Shown: piece by piece, positions 23,660 through 31,192 of the stretch
Layout: each line of letters opens with the position of its first letter
Numbering within the stretch: the first letter of the stretch is position 1
From: an uncultured Candidatus Nitrosopumilus sp.
GTDB taxonomy: Archaea; Thermoproteota; Nitrososphaeria; Nitrososphaerales; Nitrosopumilaceae
Length of the DNA: 32,297 bases
Assembly: GCA_905616385.1 (NCBI GenBank)
Contig: CAJQSS010000034.1
Location: 1 to 32,297 of the forward strand
Direction of reading: 5' to 3'
Notes under the pieces: model-generated
Told to the model about the DNA's origin: nothing
What the model saw: only the letters and a program-made list of their open reading frames with translations
The model's database searches: none
Translations under genes and position numbers: made by a program

Positions 23660-24691
23660 ATGAGTGCTTCAAAAAATGTCTATGCATCTGTTAAATCATA
23701 TAGTAAAAGAGGGAAATTACTAAAAAAAGAGGATTTTCAAACTTTAGCAGAATCAAGAGATCTTGATGAATTAATGATTCGTATTAAAAATACAGTTTAC
23801 GCTGATGCAGTAGCTGAAGTAGAAAAACCATATACATCTCAAAACATTGAATCTGCCTTACGGAGTCATTTAGCTGATATTCATTATGAAATATCAAAAA
23901 CTGCTGGAGGTGGAATATTAGATGCTTATTATTTGAAATTTATCATATCCAATCTAAAACAAATTCTAAAAGGAAAAGTTTTAGGAAAAACTCAAGAAGA
24001 AATTGAAACTCACATTAATCTTCATGCGGAAGAATTAATTAAACAAAGAGATATTGTTATCAAAGCACTTGTTGCAAAAGACCTAGAAGAAACAGTTGCA
24101 AACTTGAGTCAAACAGAATTTGGTGAAGATATTGCAAAAGCTGCAGCGCTGTATGCAGATAAAAAAAGTCTCCAAATATTTGATACATATTTTGATAAAA
24201 TTTTGATGTCACGTCTTGTTAAGGCACTTAAATCTGGAGATATTGATGCCAGTAAATTAGTTAGTATGGATATTGATTTTTATAATATTTTAAGTGTAAT
24301 TAGAGGAAAATTTTGGGGACTAGATGAACAACAAATTCAAGATTTAATAATTATTCAATCTCCAGCTGCAAAAGAATTACTCCTAAGAATGATGTCAGTT
24401 GGTACAATTAGGGATGCATTTAATGAACTTTCTAACACAAAATATAGAGATTTAATTCCTCAATCTGAAAACGAATTAGATGCAATATCTGAATTTGAGA
24501 GATCTTTTGAATTAGCAATTTATCAGTCATCATTGAATTCATTTACCAAAATGTTTAGTTTAGCAACAACAGTAGGAATTACCAAATTAACTGCATTTGA
24601 AGTAAGAAATCTTGCAGCAATTGGATATGCAGTTGAACAAAAAATACCAACTGAAACTACAATGTCAAAATTAATCCTAGAAAAAGAATAG
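23660..24691 (+). CDS. atpC: A-type ATP synthase subunit C (d-like)
   Basis: This subunit of about 343 aa is the funnel-shaped socket that docks the central shaft on the K ring. It is almost entirely helical, with family-like stretches NVYASVKSYSKRGKLL at the start, DAYYLKFIISNLKQILKG near 95, and a C-terminal DAISEFERSFELAIYQS then GITKLTAFEVRNLAAIGYA, which resembles the conserved AE.NLR.I closing motif. The ATG at 23660 is preferred over the TTG at 23651. It is detached from the rest of the ATPase cluster by about 3.5 kb (rhodanese, amt and the possible winged-helix gene). A small membrane-protein gene follows 10 bp downstream. Confidence 0.9.
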   Translation: MSASKNVYASVKSYSKRGKLLKKEDFQTLAESRDLDELMIRIKNTVYADAVAEVEKPYTSQNIESALRSHLADIHYEISKTAGGGILDAYYLKFIISNLKQILKGKVLGKTQEEIETHINLHAEELIKQRDIVIKALVAKDLEETVANLSQTEFGEDIAKAAALYADKKSLQIFDTYFDKILMSRLVKALKSGDIDASKLVSMDIDFYNILSVIRGKFWGLDEQQIQDLIIIQSPAAKELLLRMMSVGTIRDAFNELSNTKYRDLIPQSENELDAISEFERSFELAIYQSSLNSFTKMFSLATTVGITKLTAFEVRNLAAIGYAVEQKIPTETTMSKLILEKE

Positions 24692-24701
24692 GAATTTTGA
24701 A

Positions 24702-24938
24702 ATGTTTAATTTTGGGAAGAAGAAAAATAATGTTTCTACGGAAGTTTTAATTAAATTAATCTGGGTAAGTTCATTTTTAGCAATGATTCTGACTTTACCC
24801 TCTTTAGGGTTATTTTTAGGAATTTATTATTTTACAGGAGAATTAATAGTTGGAGCAATAATTGGGTGCGTAGTACATTTTATTACTTTAGCATTTATAA
24901 GCAGAATCTCCAAATTTTTAACTAAAGTAATGAGTTAA
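24702..24938 (+). CDS. 78-aa membrane protein downstream of atpC
   Basis: The protein is 78 aa, with a basic N-terminus (FGKKKNN) and two transmembrane helices (about 18-45 and 47-68), and a basic C-terminal end. It starts 10 bp after atpC and is followed 33 bp later by the Cas4-like gene, so all three are probably one transcript. Size and topology are reminiscent of the bacterial AtpI/UncI helpers of c-ring assembly, but I see no sequence proof. It may equally be unrelated to the ATPase. Confidence 0.65.
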   Translation: MFNFGKKKNNVSTEVLIKLIWVSSFLAMILTLPSLGLFLGIYYFTGELIVGAIIGCVVHFITLAFISRISKFLTKVMS

Positions 24939-24971
24939 ACTATAAGAAGGTAAAATCTGAGGTAGTTCATC

Positions 24972-25628
24972 ATGATGGGAGATAGAGACTTTAGAACAAT
25001 AATTCAAAATGCACTAGGTTCGATAGGAAAAGAATTACAACTTGATATAGATCCAGAAAATATTCAAACTATTCATTTACAAGAGGTAGTTCAATGCTTA
25101 AGACGCTCATATTTTGATAGAATTGATCCTGTAGAAATTGAAAGAAGGGGATTTAATGAACTTCTTTCAGGATTATTAAGAAAACTAGAGTATGGAAGTG
25201 AACCAAAAGAATTTGAAGTTGACAATATCAAACTAAAAGGACAAACAGATATGATAGTAGATGATGCTATCATGTTATTTAGATCAGCGCAAACGGAATT
25301 AGAGAATCCTCTTGCAAATGATGTTCTATATCTTAATGCATGTTTGTGGATATATGATAAAACAGATGGAATTGTTGTTTACATTACTGGAGATAGAAAA
25401 GAAACAACATTTTCGTTAACACGAGATAAAAAAATGTTTGAAGAGGTTATCAGAAGAGTTAGAGTACTAAACAATCTCCTTAAAGAACAAAAAGTTCCAA
25501 TTTTAGAACCTTCAACAGAATGTTCTGAATGTCAATATTATGAAAAATGCTTTATGAAAAGGAAGAACAGTAAACAGCTCGACCTTGGAGAAATGTTAGG
25601 TGTGGGCAAAATTCTGAACAAAGATTAG
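24972..25628 (+). CDS. Cas4/RecB-like Fe-S nuclease-family protein
   Basis: The protein is 218 aa. C42 in QCLRRSYFDR and the C-terminal C184, C187 and C193 (ECSECQYYEKC) form the Cas4/AddB-type iron-sulfur cluster pattern. GQTDMIVDD (D93) is the acidic RecB motif, and DVLYLNACLWIY matches the helix after it. However, the E-x-K strand that should follow D93 is IMLFRSAQ here, so the catalytic lysine appears to be missing. The protein may be an inactive Cas4-like Fe-S scaffold or a divergent DNA-repair nuclease. No CRISPR array or cas gene is present in the window, so it is probably a stand-alone form. It lies downstream of atpC and the 78-aa membrane gene. Confidence 0.75.
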   Translation: MMGDRDFRTIIQNALGSIGKELQLDIDPENIQTIHLQEVVQCLRRSYFDRIDPVEIERRGFNELLSGLLRKLEYGSEPKEFEVDNIKLKGQTDMIVDDAIMLFRSAQTELENPLANDVLYLNACLWIYDKTDGIVVYITGDRKETTFSLTRDKKMFEEVIRRVRVLNNLLKEQKVPILEPSTECSECQYYEKCFMKRKNSKQLDLGEMLGVGKILNKD

Positions 25629-25649
25629 TAAAAGAAATTAAAAATATTG

Positions 25650-25667
25650 CAAAGGAAAATTCCTTTG
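25650..25667. terminator. Hairpin between convergent genes
   Basis: CAAAGGAAAATTCCTTTG is a near-perfect inverted repeat with 8-bp arms and a 2-bp loop. It lies between the 3' ends of the Cas4-like gene (plus) and the 36-aa gene (minus). No T-tract follows, so a terminator role is tentative. Confidence 0.4.
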
Positions 25668-25672
25668 ATTGG

Positions 25673-25783
25673 TTAATCTAGTGGTTCTGGGTGACCTTTA
25701 CCACGAAGTGCAAAAGTTACTACTGCTAATGCAATTAATACTCCTGCTGTTGCGCCAAATGCGGCTATTCCTGCTTCTGCCAT
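25673..25783 (-). CDS. 36-aa single-helix membrane peptide
   Basis: A short ORF from the ATG at 25783 encodes a peptide beginning MAEAGIAAFGATAGVLIALA and ending GKGHPEPLD. It has one transmembrane helix with a short positively charged tail. A very good TATA box (CTTATAAAAG, 25807-25816) lies at the leaderless distance upstream and a hairpin lies just beyond its stop, so it looks like an independent, well-expressed gene. Such peptides can be accessory subunits of respiratory or membrane complexes. No partner is identified here. Confidence 0.65.
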   Translation of the reverse strand: MAEAGIAAFGATAGVLIALAVVTFALRGKGHPEPLD

Positions 25784-25806
25784 TTGATAAAAAACAACCT
25801 TACGGG

Positions 25807-25816
25807 CTTTTATAAG
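25807..25816 (-). promoter_or_regulatory. TATA box of the 36-aa membrane peptide gene
   Basis: CTTATAAAAG is centred about 28 bp upstream of the ATG at 25783. It is the closest match to the archaeal TATA consensus in the window. Confidence 0.6.
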
Positions 25817-25884
25817 ATATGTCCATAATTTTTATCTAAAAACAAACTATCATAATTTTAATATTTTATGATACTATACAGATG

Positions 25885-26457
25885 TTATCTAAAGAATTCA
25901 AAAGGAACAGAATTTTCTTGTCCACTTGTCATTGAACTTAGATTAAAGTATACAGTACCAGTAACCCACCAACTTGCACTACCTGATTCACCATTATCAT
26001 ATTCAGATTCTAATGCGTCCCATAGTTCTCCAGTAGCAGTATTTGCTAAAGTTATTTTCTTTTTTAGAACAATTGAATTTTCACCCAATAATGTATAGTA
26101 ATTTGAACCAAATTCTATCATTCCTTCAGGTCTACTTCCAATAGTTCCACCAGCAAGCTGTTCATAACTAGAAAAACCAGTTTCAAACAAATTGAAATCC
26201 ATTGTTTGTATAATTACAGCACGTGGGTTTGGATTAGATATTTCAAATGCAATTTCAATTGTTGCTGAACGTGCCGATATTTTTAAAACAGAAATATCTG
26301 CTAATTCAACTGTAACTAATTTAATAGTTGAAGTATTTTCAACAGTATTATCACTTCCTGGAGTTGCAACTTCCATATCAGGACCAACAATAACAATTGC
26401 ACCTAATATTCCAACAATTCCTAAAACTGCAGCAAAAACAAAAATTTTAGTATTCAA
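25885..26457 (-). CDS. Membrane-anchored LEA14-like (LEA type 2) protein
   Basis: The protein is 190 aa. Residues 1-25 form an N-terminal membrane anchor, and a spacer follows. Residues about 45-185 have the beta-sandwich pattern of LEA type 2 proteins, with the signature-like ATIEIAFEISNPNP near 65 and alternating strands after it. It is probably exported and fixed by its N-terminal helix. Archaeal LEA14 homologues are linked to desiccation or membrane stress, but their activity is unknown. The start is a TTG at 26457: no in-frame ATG lies upstream, and a later start would remove the anchor. It lies alone between the 36-aa gene and the plus-strand gene at 26523. Confidence 0.72.
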   Translation of the reverse strand: MNTKIFVFAAVLGIVGILGAIVIVGPDMEVATPGSDNTVENTSTIKLVTVELADISVLKISARSATIEIAFEISNPNPRAVIIQTMDFNLFETGFSSYEQLAGGTIGSRPEGMIEFGSNYYTLLGENSIVLKKKITLANTATGELWDALESEYDNGESGSASWWVTGTVYFNLSSMTSGQENSVPFEFFR

Positions 26458-26522
26458 ACTTACTTAACCACAATTATATCAAATATTAGTTAGTTATTAT
26501 ACCATTCCAGAAGGGGAAAACT

Positions 26523-26873
26523 ATGCAATATTTTCAAGCCGTTCAACAAGGAAAGAAAAGAGCAAGTAAGTCACAAATGAAAATGTTTGAAGTAGCTGGA
26601 TTTGGAATGTTAACTTTAACAACTAAGAAAATTGATGGTAAATTCTTTCCAGTTGGGGAAGAAGAATTTACAGCTGTGATTAATTCAGAAGAGGGTCATG
26701 TAGCCGTAATTGTAGATAAAGATGGGTACACTAAAGCCCAGTCAAAAACAGTAGAAAAAGAAGAAGCCCTTTCAATCTTTAAGAAACTTAGAGATACAGG
26801 GATTTTGGAATATCCAAAAAATGAGATTCAAATTTGGTCTCAAACTAGACCGACAATTCAAAACAAAGTTTAA
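26523..26873 (+). CDS. 116-aa protein, unknown function
   Basis: A soluble 116-aa protein that I do not recognise. The visible features are a basic start (QQGKKRASKSQMKMF), a central beta-rich part (AGFGMLTLTTKKIDGKFFPV and EEGHVAVIVDKDG), and a C-terminal helix with EEALSIFKKLRDTGIL. It has a clear Shine-Dalgarno-like GAAGGGG seven bases before the ATG. Its stop abuts the pyrH stop on the opposite strand with no gap. The helical end and the small size resemble regulators that bind another protein, but this is guesswork. Confidence 0.6.
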   Translation: MQYFQAVQQGKKRASKSQMKMFEVAGFGMLTLTTKKIDGKFFPVGEEEFTAVINSEEGHVAVIVDKDGYTKAQSKTVEKEEALSIFKKLRDTGILEYPKNEIQIWSQTRPTIQNKV

Positions 26874-27560
26874 TTATTTTTTAGAAGGTAGAACTATTTC
26901 TGTCCCTACCTTACCACCTTTAATTGCTTTTTCAATTATTTTTGGATCTGCCTTTAAAATTCTAGTTTTAATTTTAGAGCGTTCTATAATTTTTAGAGCA
27001 ACAATATCCATTAAATCATAACCGCCAGCAACAGAATCCTCATGTACCAAAATATTTTTTAAATCTTTGAGTTTAATACTTTTGAATTTTTTGGCTTTTT
27101 TAAATTTATTTGGATCCATATCATAAACACCATCAACATCAGTTGCATTAAGAAATTGTTCAGCCTGAATTTTTTCAGCAATTAATGCAGCTGTTCCATT
27201 GGTACTTTGACCAGGATGTAGACCTCCAGCTACAACAATTAAGCCATCATCAACTGCATGTTTTACTTGTTGTAAAGTAGTCGGTGGATGTGAGTATGCT
27301 TTATTTTTTAAAGCATAAATCAATAATTTTGCATTAAGTCTGGAAATTTCAATTCCTAATTCATCTAAAGTTGATTCATCAGCATTAAAATTTCTAGCAT
27401 GGGAAATGTAATGTCTAGCAATTACCCCTCCTCCAGCAATAACAACTGGCTGACAAATCTTGCTAATTTTTATTAAAAAATCAGCATAATTTTGTATGAC
27501 TTTGGCATTATCCATACCAAAAACTTTTCCAGATAGTTTTATGACAATTTTTTTCTTCAT
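26874..27560 (-). CDS. pyrH: UMP kinase (archaeal type)
   Basis: This 228-aa amino-acid-kinase-fold enzyme phosphorylates UMP to UDP in pyrimidine synthesis. [11 protein letters not shown] (4-14) is the phosphate-binding start, [14 protein letters not shown] (about 39-52) the second glycine loop, [18 protein letters not shown] (near 121) the UMP-site block, and [13 protein letters not shown] the nucleotide loop. It is the short archaeal form, not the bacterial hexamer. The start overlaps the end of the HD-domain gene by 4 bp (ATGA), so it is the third gene of the tmk-HD-pyrH operon. Confidence 0.93.
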   Translation of the reverse strand: MKKKIVIKLSGKVFGMDNAKVIQNYADFLIKISKICQPVVIAGGGVIARHYISHARNFNADESTLDELGIEISRLNAKLLIYALKNKAYSHPPTTLQQVKHAVDDGLIVVAGGLHPGQSTNGTAALIAEKIQAEQFLNATDVDGVYDMDPNKFKKAKKFKSIKLKDLKNILVHEDSVAGGYDLMDIVALKIIERSKIKTRILKADPKIIEKAIKGGKVGTEIVLPSKK

Positions 27561-28792
27561 TTTAGATCACCTAGTATTGATTTTGCGGCAATTTCAACTT
27601 TTTTCCTATATTTTTGATGAGTATAGATTCTAAGTATGTTCATAAAGCCTGAAATTGCCGAAACCACAGGTATTTCAGAAATTGGCATCTCTTTTGCAGA
27701 GGATTTTCCACCCTCATTAGAAATCAAAACTATTGATTTTGATTCATTTTTTGATGGTGTAAGTGGGATAGATGGAGTAACTGAACTATCTACAAATATT
27801 TCATTTTCATCAATTTTAGATTTTTTAGAAATCTCAAGTCTGAGTTCATCAGTTCGAGTTTTTTTCAAATTTATTTGACTAGTAAGTATTCTTTCAAATA
27901 CACATTTGAGTAATTTTCTATTTTGATAATCTTCAGCTAATTGCCTAGCTTGTTTTAGTTTAGAAGATTTTGAAGAGATAAGAGAAGATAAGACAAATTC
28001 ATCTGTTAGTTTTACATATTCATTTAGATTAAAAGATGTAAAACCAAATTCATCATCAGATAATTTCAATGCTTGAATAATCATAACTTCTGCAGCACGT
28101 ACAGTTTTATGAAAATATACGGCTTTGAACATTTGATATCTAGAATGCATCATTGATTCAAATGAATATAATGCTGAACGTTCTAATGCAATTTTTTTCT
28201 TATGTATACTAAGTGATTGTGTTATTCTTTTATGATCAACTTTTGCATGTTCAGCTCCTGTAAAATAACCATCTCTAAGCAAATAATCCATCATATCTGC
28301 ACTCAAAGATCCTGAAACAATTTCATTTAGATATTGAAATTTTGATTCTCCAAATGCAATTTGTGTAACTAGTTTTTTGTTGAATCCAGTTTTTGATAGT
28401 ATATCACCAATTTCAGAATTTAAAATTATTTTTTTACCATAATCTTCGTGTGAAATTTTTTTCTCTTGAATTATTTCTTCAAACAAATGAGAAAAAGGCC
28501 CATGACCAATATCATGTAATAACCCTGCAAGACGTAAAATTTGAATATCATCAGAATTTAGAAATCCTTTCTCATTTAATGCAAAACCAGCCTCAGTAGC
28601 AATATGCATAACTCCAAGAGAATGCTCAAATCTACTATGTTGGGCTGAAGGATAAGTTAGATGTGCACCGGAGAGTTGTTTTATACGCCTTAATCTTTGA
28701 AATAGTGGATTATCTATAATTGGAAGTTCATAATCATAAACACGAATAAAATCATGAATTGGATCTATGATATCTAGATAGTTTTTTTTCAT
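27557..28792 (-). CDS. HD-domain phosphohydrolase (SAMHD1/dGTPase-like)
   Basis: The protein is 411 aa. The HD signature is complete: H57 ([12 protein letters not shown]), H93-D94 ([16 protein letters not shown]) and D166 ([11 protein letters not shown]), as in SAMHD1-like dNTP triphosphohydrolases. The allosteric and C-terminal parts extend to a helical end. It probably hydrolyses a dNTP and so sets deoxynucleotide supply. The neighbours, thymidylate kinase and UMP kinase, with 4-bp overlaps on both sides, fit that role. Residues after about 300 contain an insert rich in Ser/Thr/Lys ([18 protein letters not shown]) not typical of dGTPases. Substrate preference cannot be read from the sequence. 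Confidence 0.85.
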   Translation of the reverse strand: MKKNYLDIIDPIHDFIRVYDYELPIIDNPLFQRLRRIKQLSGAHLTYPSAQHSRFEHSLGVMHIATEAGFALNEKGFLNSDDIQILRLAGLLHDIGHGPFSHLFEEIIQEKKISHEDYGKKIILNSEIGDILSKTGFNKKLVTQIAFGESKFQYLNEIVSGSLSADMMDYLLRDGYFTGAEHAKVDHKRITQSLSIHKKKIALERSALYSFESMMHSRYQMFKAVYFHKTVRAAEVMIIQALKLSDDEFGFTSFNLNEYVKLTDEFVLSSLISSKSSKLKQARQLAEDYQNRKLLKCVFERILTSQINLKKTRTDELRLEISKKSKIDENEIFVDSSVTPSIPLTPSKNESKSIVLISNEGGKSSAKEMPISEIPVVSAISGFMNILRIYTHQKYRKKVEIAAKSILGDLK

Positions 28793-29391
28793 ATCCCAAG
28801 TTTCTTTGAAAATGCATTTAGAATTTCTTCATGAACTTCTAGTTTAGGTTTAGATGCATCAATAATTTTCCAATGTTTTTTCTTTGCGGTAGTACGATAG
28901 AGATTAGATATTTTCCTTGAAAAATTTTCATTTTTTTCAAACTTATCTCTTTTCATAATTTTTCCCTTTTCATTTCTTGGAGATCTTAAAAAAGATTCTT
29001 TTTGTGTGACATCAAGTAATATTACAAGATCAGCTTTTGGTAAACCATCATCAAGATTCTCAAGCCATTTTTGCTTCAAACCATTTGCTAATCCATAAAC
29101 TAAATTGGAATGATAATATCTATTCATAATTAAAATAGAATTTTTTTCTTCAGCTGCTAAAATTTGATCAAGTTTTTCCCAACGATTTGCTGCCAAAAGA
29201 CAATGAATTACTTGAGGAGAAAATTTTTGTTTTCCATCTAAAAATTTTCTAATTTCTTTACCTATTGGTGTATCATAGTCAGGAAAATGAAATAGTTTAG
29301 TTTTGATCTTTCGTTTTTTCAAGGATTTTTCTAGTAGAATTGATTGTGTTAGTTTTCCTGCTTGATCTCCTCCTTCAATTACAATAATCAT
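28789..29391 (-). CDS. tmk: Thymidylate kinase
   Basis: This 200-aa enzyme phosphorylates dTMP to dTDP. The P-loop is GGDQAGKLTQ (7-16), in which the residue after Lys is Leu in place of the usual Ser/Thr. FHFPDYDTPIGKEIRKFL (about 34-51) contains the dTMP-site block, and MNRYYHSNLVYG (near 90) is the DRYYHS-type motif with N in place of D. DLVILLDV and the Arg-rich lid region follow. These substitutions suggest altered kinetics, but the fold is clearly that of a TMP kinase. It is the first gene of the operon with the HD protein and pyrH, and overlaps the next gene by 4 bp. Confidence 0.88.
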   Translation of the reverse strand: MIIVIEGGDQAGKLTQSILLEKSLKKRKIKTKLFHFPDYDTPIGKEIRKFLDGKQKFSPQVIHCLLAANRWEKLDQILAAEEKNSILIMNRYYHSNLVYGLANGLKQKWLENLDDGLPKADLVILLDVTQKESFLRSPRNEKGKIMKRDKFEKNENFSRKISNLYRTTAKKKHWKIIDASKPKLEVHEEILNAFSKKLGI

Positions 29392-29524
29392 AAGTTATCA
29401 AAACAAAGAAGTTAATTGATTAAAAATCTATCAGGAGAATCAAAATAGGCACAAATAAGAACAAAAATAGAAAAAAATATGAGTAAATAAAAGACTTAAT
29501 CAGTATCAATTATTTCGTAATATT

Positions 29525-29659
29525 ATGGATAAAATTGTGAAATTTGTAATTGGATTTATTGTGATAGGAACGATAGTACATTTTGTAGTTAATGATGACC
29601 CGTTAAATTTTGATTGGGCATTTGAATGTAAAAAAACATTAGCAACTGTTGGTTGTTAA
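29525..29659 (+). CDS. 44-aa membrane peptide with C-terminal cysteines
   Basis: A 44-residue ORF with a basic start (MDKIVKFVIGF), one transmembrane helix and a polar tail with two Cys residues (AFECKK and VGC). It is too small for family assignment. A 133-bp gap separates it from tmk, which is transcribed the other way. It is the first of a cluster of very small genes. Confidence 0.5.
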   Translation: MDKIVKFVIGFIVIGTIVHFVVNDDPLNFDWAFECKKTLATVGC

Positions 29660-29672
29660 ATTAAAATAATTA

Positions 29673-29849
29673 CTAAGATTTTTTATTTTGTTCATTAAAT
29701 TCAGCAGTAGCTTCCATTTTTCCCTTTATGAAAGCAAGATCATATGTTCTAAGCAATACTTCTTCACCATCTTCCATGTGAGTTTGCAAGTGTTTTGCCA
29801 TGTTTTTAATAATTTCATCTTTAGTTGGTATTTGGGAATTATCAGTCAT
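29673..29849 (-). CDS. 58-aa helical protein, unknown
   Basis: A soluble 58-residue ORF beginning MTDNSQIPTKDEIIKNMAKH and ending EFNEQNKKS. It is strongly helical and charged, with an internal HLQTHMEDGEE stretch. Its codon pattern looks like real coding sequence. It is followed downstream on the opposite strand by the 44-aa gene. It has no recognisable domain; it may act through protein contacts. Confidence 0.55.
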   Translation of the reverse strand: MTDNSQIPTKDEIIKNMAKHLQTHMEDGEEVLLRTYDLAFIKGKMEATAEFNEQNKKS

Positions 29850-29861
29850 TGTAAATTCCTA

Positions 29862-29990
29862 TTAAAAATCATCCTCAGGATTTTCTCCATTTTCTAATGC
29901 CTGATTATATTTATCGACTTTACTATTGTATTCATCGATTTTTTTATTTTCTTCATCGATTTTTTTATTTTCTTCATCCTCAATTTCCAT
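29862..29990 (-). CDS. 42-aa acidic coiled-coil peptide with heptad repeat
   Basis: A 42-residue ORF with the heptad ENKKIDE tandemly repeated twice, then YNSKVDK, consistent with a coiled coil; the C-terminus is very acidic (NGENPEDDF). It ends 12 bp before the start of the 58-aa gene on the same strand, so the two may be transcribed together. Function unknown. The heptad tandem repeat is visible in the DNA as a 21-bp repeat. Confidence 0.5.
   Translation of the reverse strand: MEIEDEENKKIDEENKKIDEYNSKVDKYNQALENGENPEDDF
29931..29972. repeat. 21-bp tandem repeat (two units) encoding a coiled-coil heptad
   Basis: Units 29931-29951 and 29952-29972 are identical, with a partial third copy after them. 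Each unit encodes one seven-residue heptad of the 42-aa protein. Confidence 0.8.
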
Positions 29991-30035
29991 TATGACCTCA
30001 ATTAATCATAAAGTTATAAAAATTACCACATTGAT

Positions 30036-30128
30036 TTATTTTTTGAACATTATCCACAGTCTTGTTCCTATCATAATTCCTACTGCTAAAATAATTAAAA
30101 CTGGAATGATTATTTCCATTTGATCCAT
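30036..30128 (-). CDS. 30-aa single-helix membrane peptide
   Basis: A 30-residue ORF, MDQMEIIIPVLIILAVGIMI followed by a short TRLWIMFKK tail. It has one transmembrane helix with a basic inside end. It lies upstream of the 42-aa gene with a 45-bp gap on the same strand. It is very short, so confidence rests on its hydrophobic pattern and its position among similar genes. Confidence 0.4.
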   Translation of the reverse strand: MDQMEIIIPVLIILAVGIMIGTRLWIMFKK

Positions 30129-30170
30129 ACTATTTCTTTTGATTAAAAATTAGAATTTAAGATTTAATAC

Positions 30171-30368
30171 ATGTATACAAGAATTGTATGTATGACTTGT
30201 ACTCATACCTTCAAAGGGGAAGAAGGTCATATGAAATGTTCAAAATGTGGGCATGTACGAGAATTTCAAAAAACATCGATCAAACCAAAGATACTCGTAA
30301 TTGGATTAATCATATCTGTGATGGTAGTGGGAGCAGTATTGACTTTTTCATATTTTCCTAAAATTTAG
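30171..30368 (+). CDS. 65-aa zinc-ribbon protein with membrane anchor
   Basis: A 65-residue protein with an N-terminal zinc ribbon (CMTC at 7-10 and CSKC at 23-26) followed by one transmembrane helix (about 41-60) and a short tail. It probably holds a metal-binding domain at the inner face of the membrane. Its partner and role are unknown. The stop is followed by a T-rich run (30369-30378), a likely terminator. Confidence 0.7.
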   Translation: MYTRIVCMTCTHTFKGEEGHMKCSKCGHVREFQKTSIKPKILVIGLIISVMVVGAVLTFSYFPKI

Positions 30369-30482
30369 TTTTTTTTTATAATCAATCAAGCCGGAGGATT
30401 CCTACATTACGAATTTTTGAATTATAAGATAAGTTTCTTTATAATACAAGAAATTATAGAATCAAATTAGATAAGTGATAAA

Positions 30483-30647
30483 ATGGAATTTAGAGAAATT
30501 TATTGTACAAGTTGTAAAAAAGTAATTGGACGTTATAATATAAAATTTTTCAGTGAAGATAAAATTGCAGAATTAATGAAAACAAGTCATGTAACTCATG
30601 TTAGGAATGGGCATCAAGTAAACATTAGAAAGTTTGTAAAAAATTAA
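30483..30647 (+). CDS. 54-aa protein with CxxC/HxxH zinc-finger-like motif
   Basis: A 54-residue ORF from the ATG at 30483 (MEFREIYCTSCKKVIGRYNI at the start). C8 and C11 (CTSC) and H36/H39 (HVTH) could make a CCHH-type zinc site, with 24 residues between the pairs. A TATA-like box (TTATAGAAT, about 30453-30461) lies at the leaderless distance. The product is small, basic and probably nucleic-acid or protein binding, but no family is recognised. Its 3' end overlaps the HAD gene end by 4 bp. Confidence 0.55.
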   Translation: MEFREIYCTSCKKVIGRYNIKFFSEDKIAELMKTSHVTHVRNGHQVNIRKFVKN

Positions 30648-31183
30648 TATGATTTAATTTTTTCAATTGCTTCAGAGAGATTTGAAATTCTGAATAGTTC
30701 ATAATTAGAAATATGTTGATTCCAAGGTTGTGAATATAAAATCACTCTTTTATTATTTTCAAGAAATTTTATTGCATTCAAAGGTGAATCATCAATAAAT
30801 ACATCATAATCTAAATCAGCTTTCATCGGACCATCAATTACTGATACATAATTATCATATGAGATATCATGATAGTTTAACCAATTTTTTACAAAAGAAT
30901 CAGTAGAACGTTCTCTAGCAGTTACAATATCTACTTGACCAAGAGTTGAAAGATTTTTTGTTATATCTGATAAATTTTCTTGTGTAGTAGGAATAGATTG
31001 CCAATTTTTCCAACAAGAACTTAATTCTGAATAAAAATCAAAGGGGTTAATATCAAAATTTTTCCAAAATTCCCAATCAGTTACTTGATTTTTAGAAATA
31101 GAAGGTCTAATTGAATTACTATAATTAAGCCAAGATACTATTACGTCTGCGAGAACTCCATCAACATCTAATGCGATTTTCAT
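30644..31183 (-). CDS. HAD-superfamily nucleotidase-like protein
   Basis: A protein of about 179 aa with the HAD motif I DVDGVLADV (residues 6-14), motif II threonine in DIVTARER and motif IV FIDDSPLNA. This is the 5'(3')-deoxyribonucleotidase-like (NT5C) branch of small cytosolic phosphatases, so it probably dephosphorylates a nucleotide or similar monophosphate. The ATG at 31183 is preferred over the TTG at 31192 because MKIALDVDG is the usual start. It lies 9 bp after the dnaJ stop on the same strand. The substrate is inferred only from the family. Confidence 0.8.
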   Translation of the reverse strand: MKIALDVDGVLADVIVSWLNYSNSIRPSISKNQVTDWEFWKNFDINPFDFYSELSSCWKNWQSIPTTQENLSDITKNLSTLGQVDIVTARERSTDSFVKNWLNYHDISYDNYVSVIDGPMKADLDYDVFIDDSPLNAIKFLENNKRVILYSQPWNQHISNYELFRISNLSEAIEKIKSY

Positions 31184-31192
31184 TTTTATCAA

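Noticed and set aside
24972-25628. CRISPR-associated role for the Cas4-like protein
   Set aside because: I found no repeat-spacer array and no other cas gene anywhere in the window.
29926-30123. Plus-strand ORF with repeated FLFSSSI
   Set aside because: It is the shadow of the 21-bp heptad repeat of the minus-strand 42-aa gene and the neighbouring membrane peptide.
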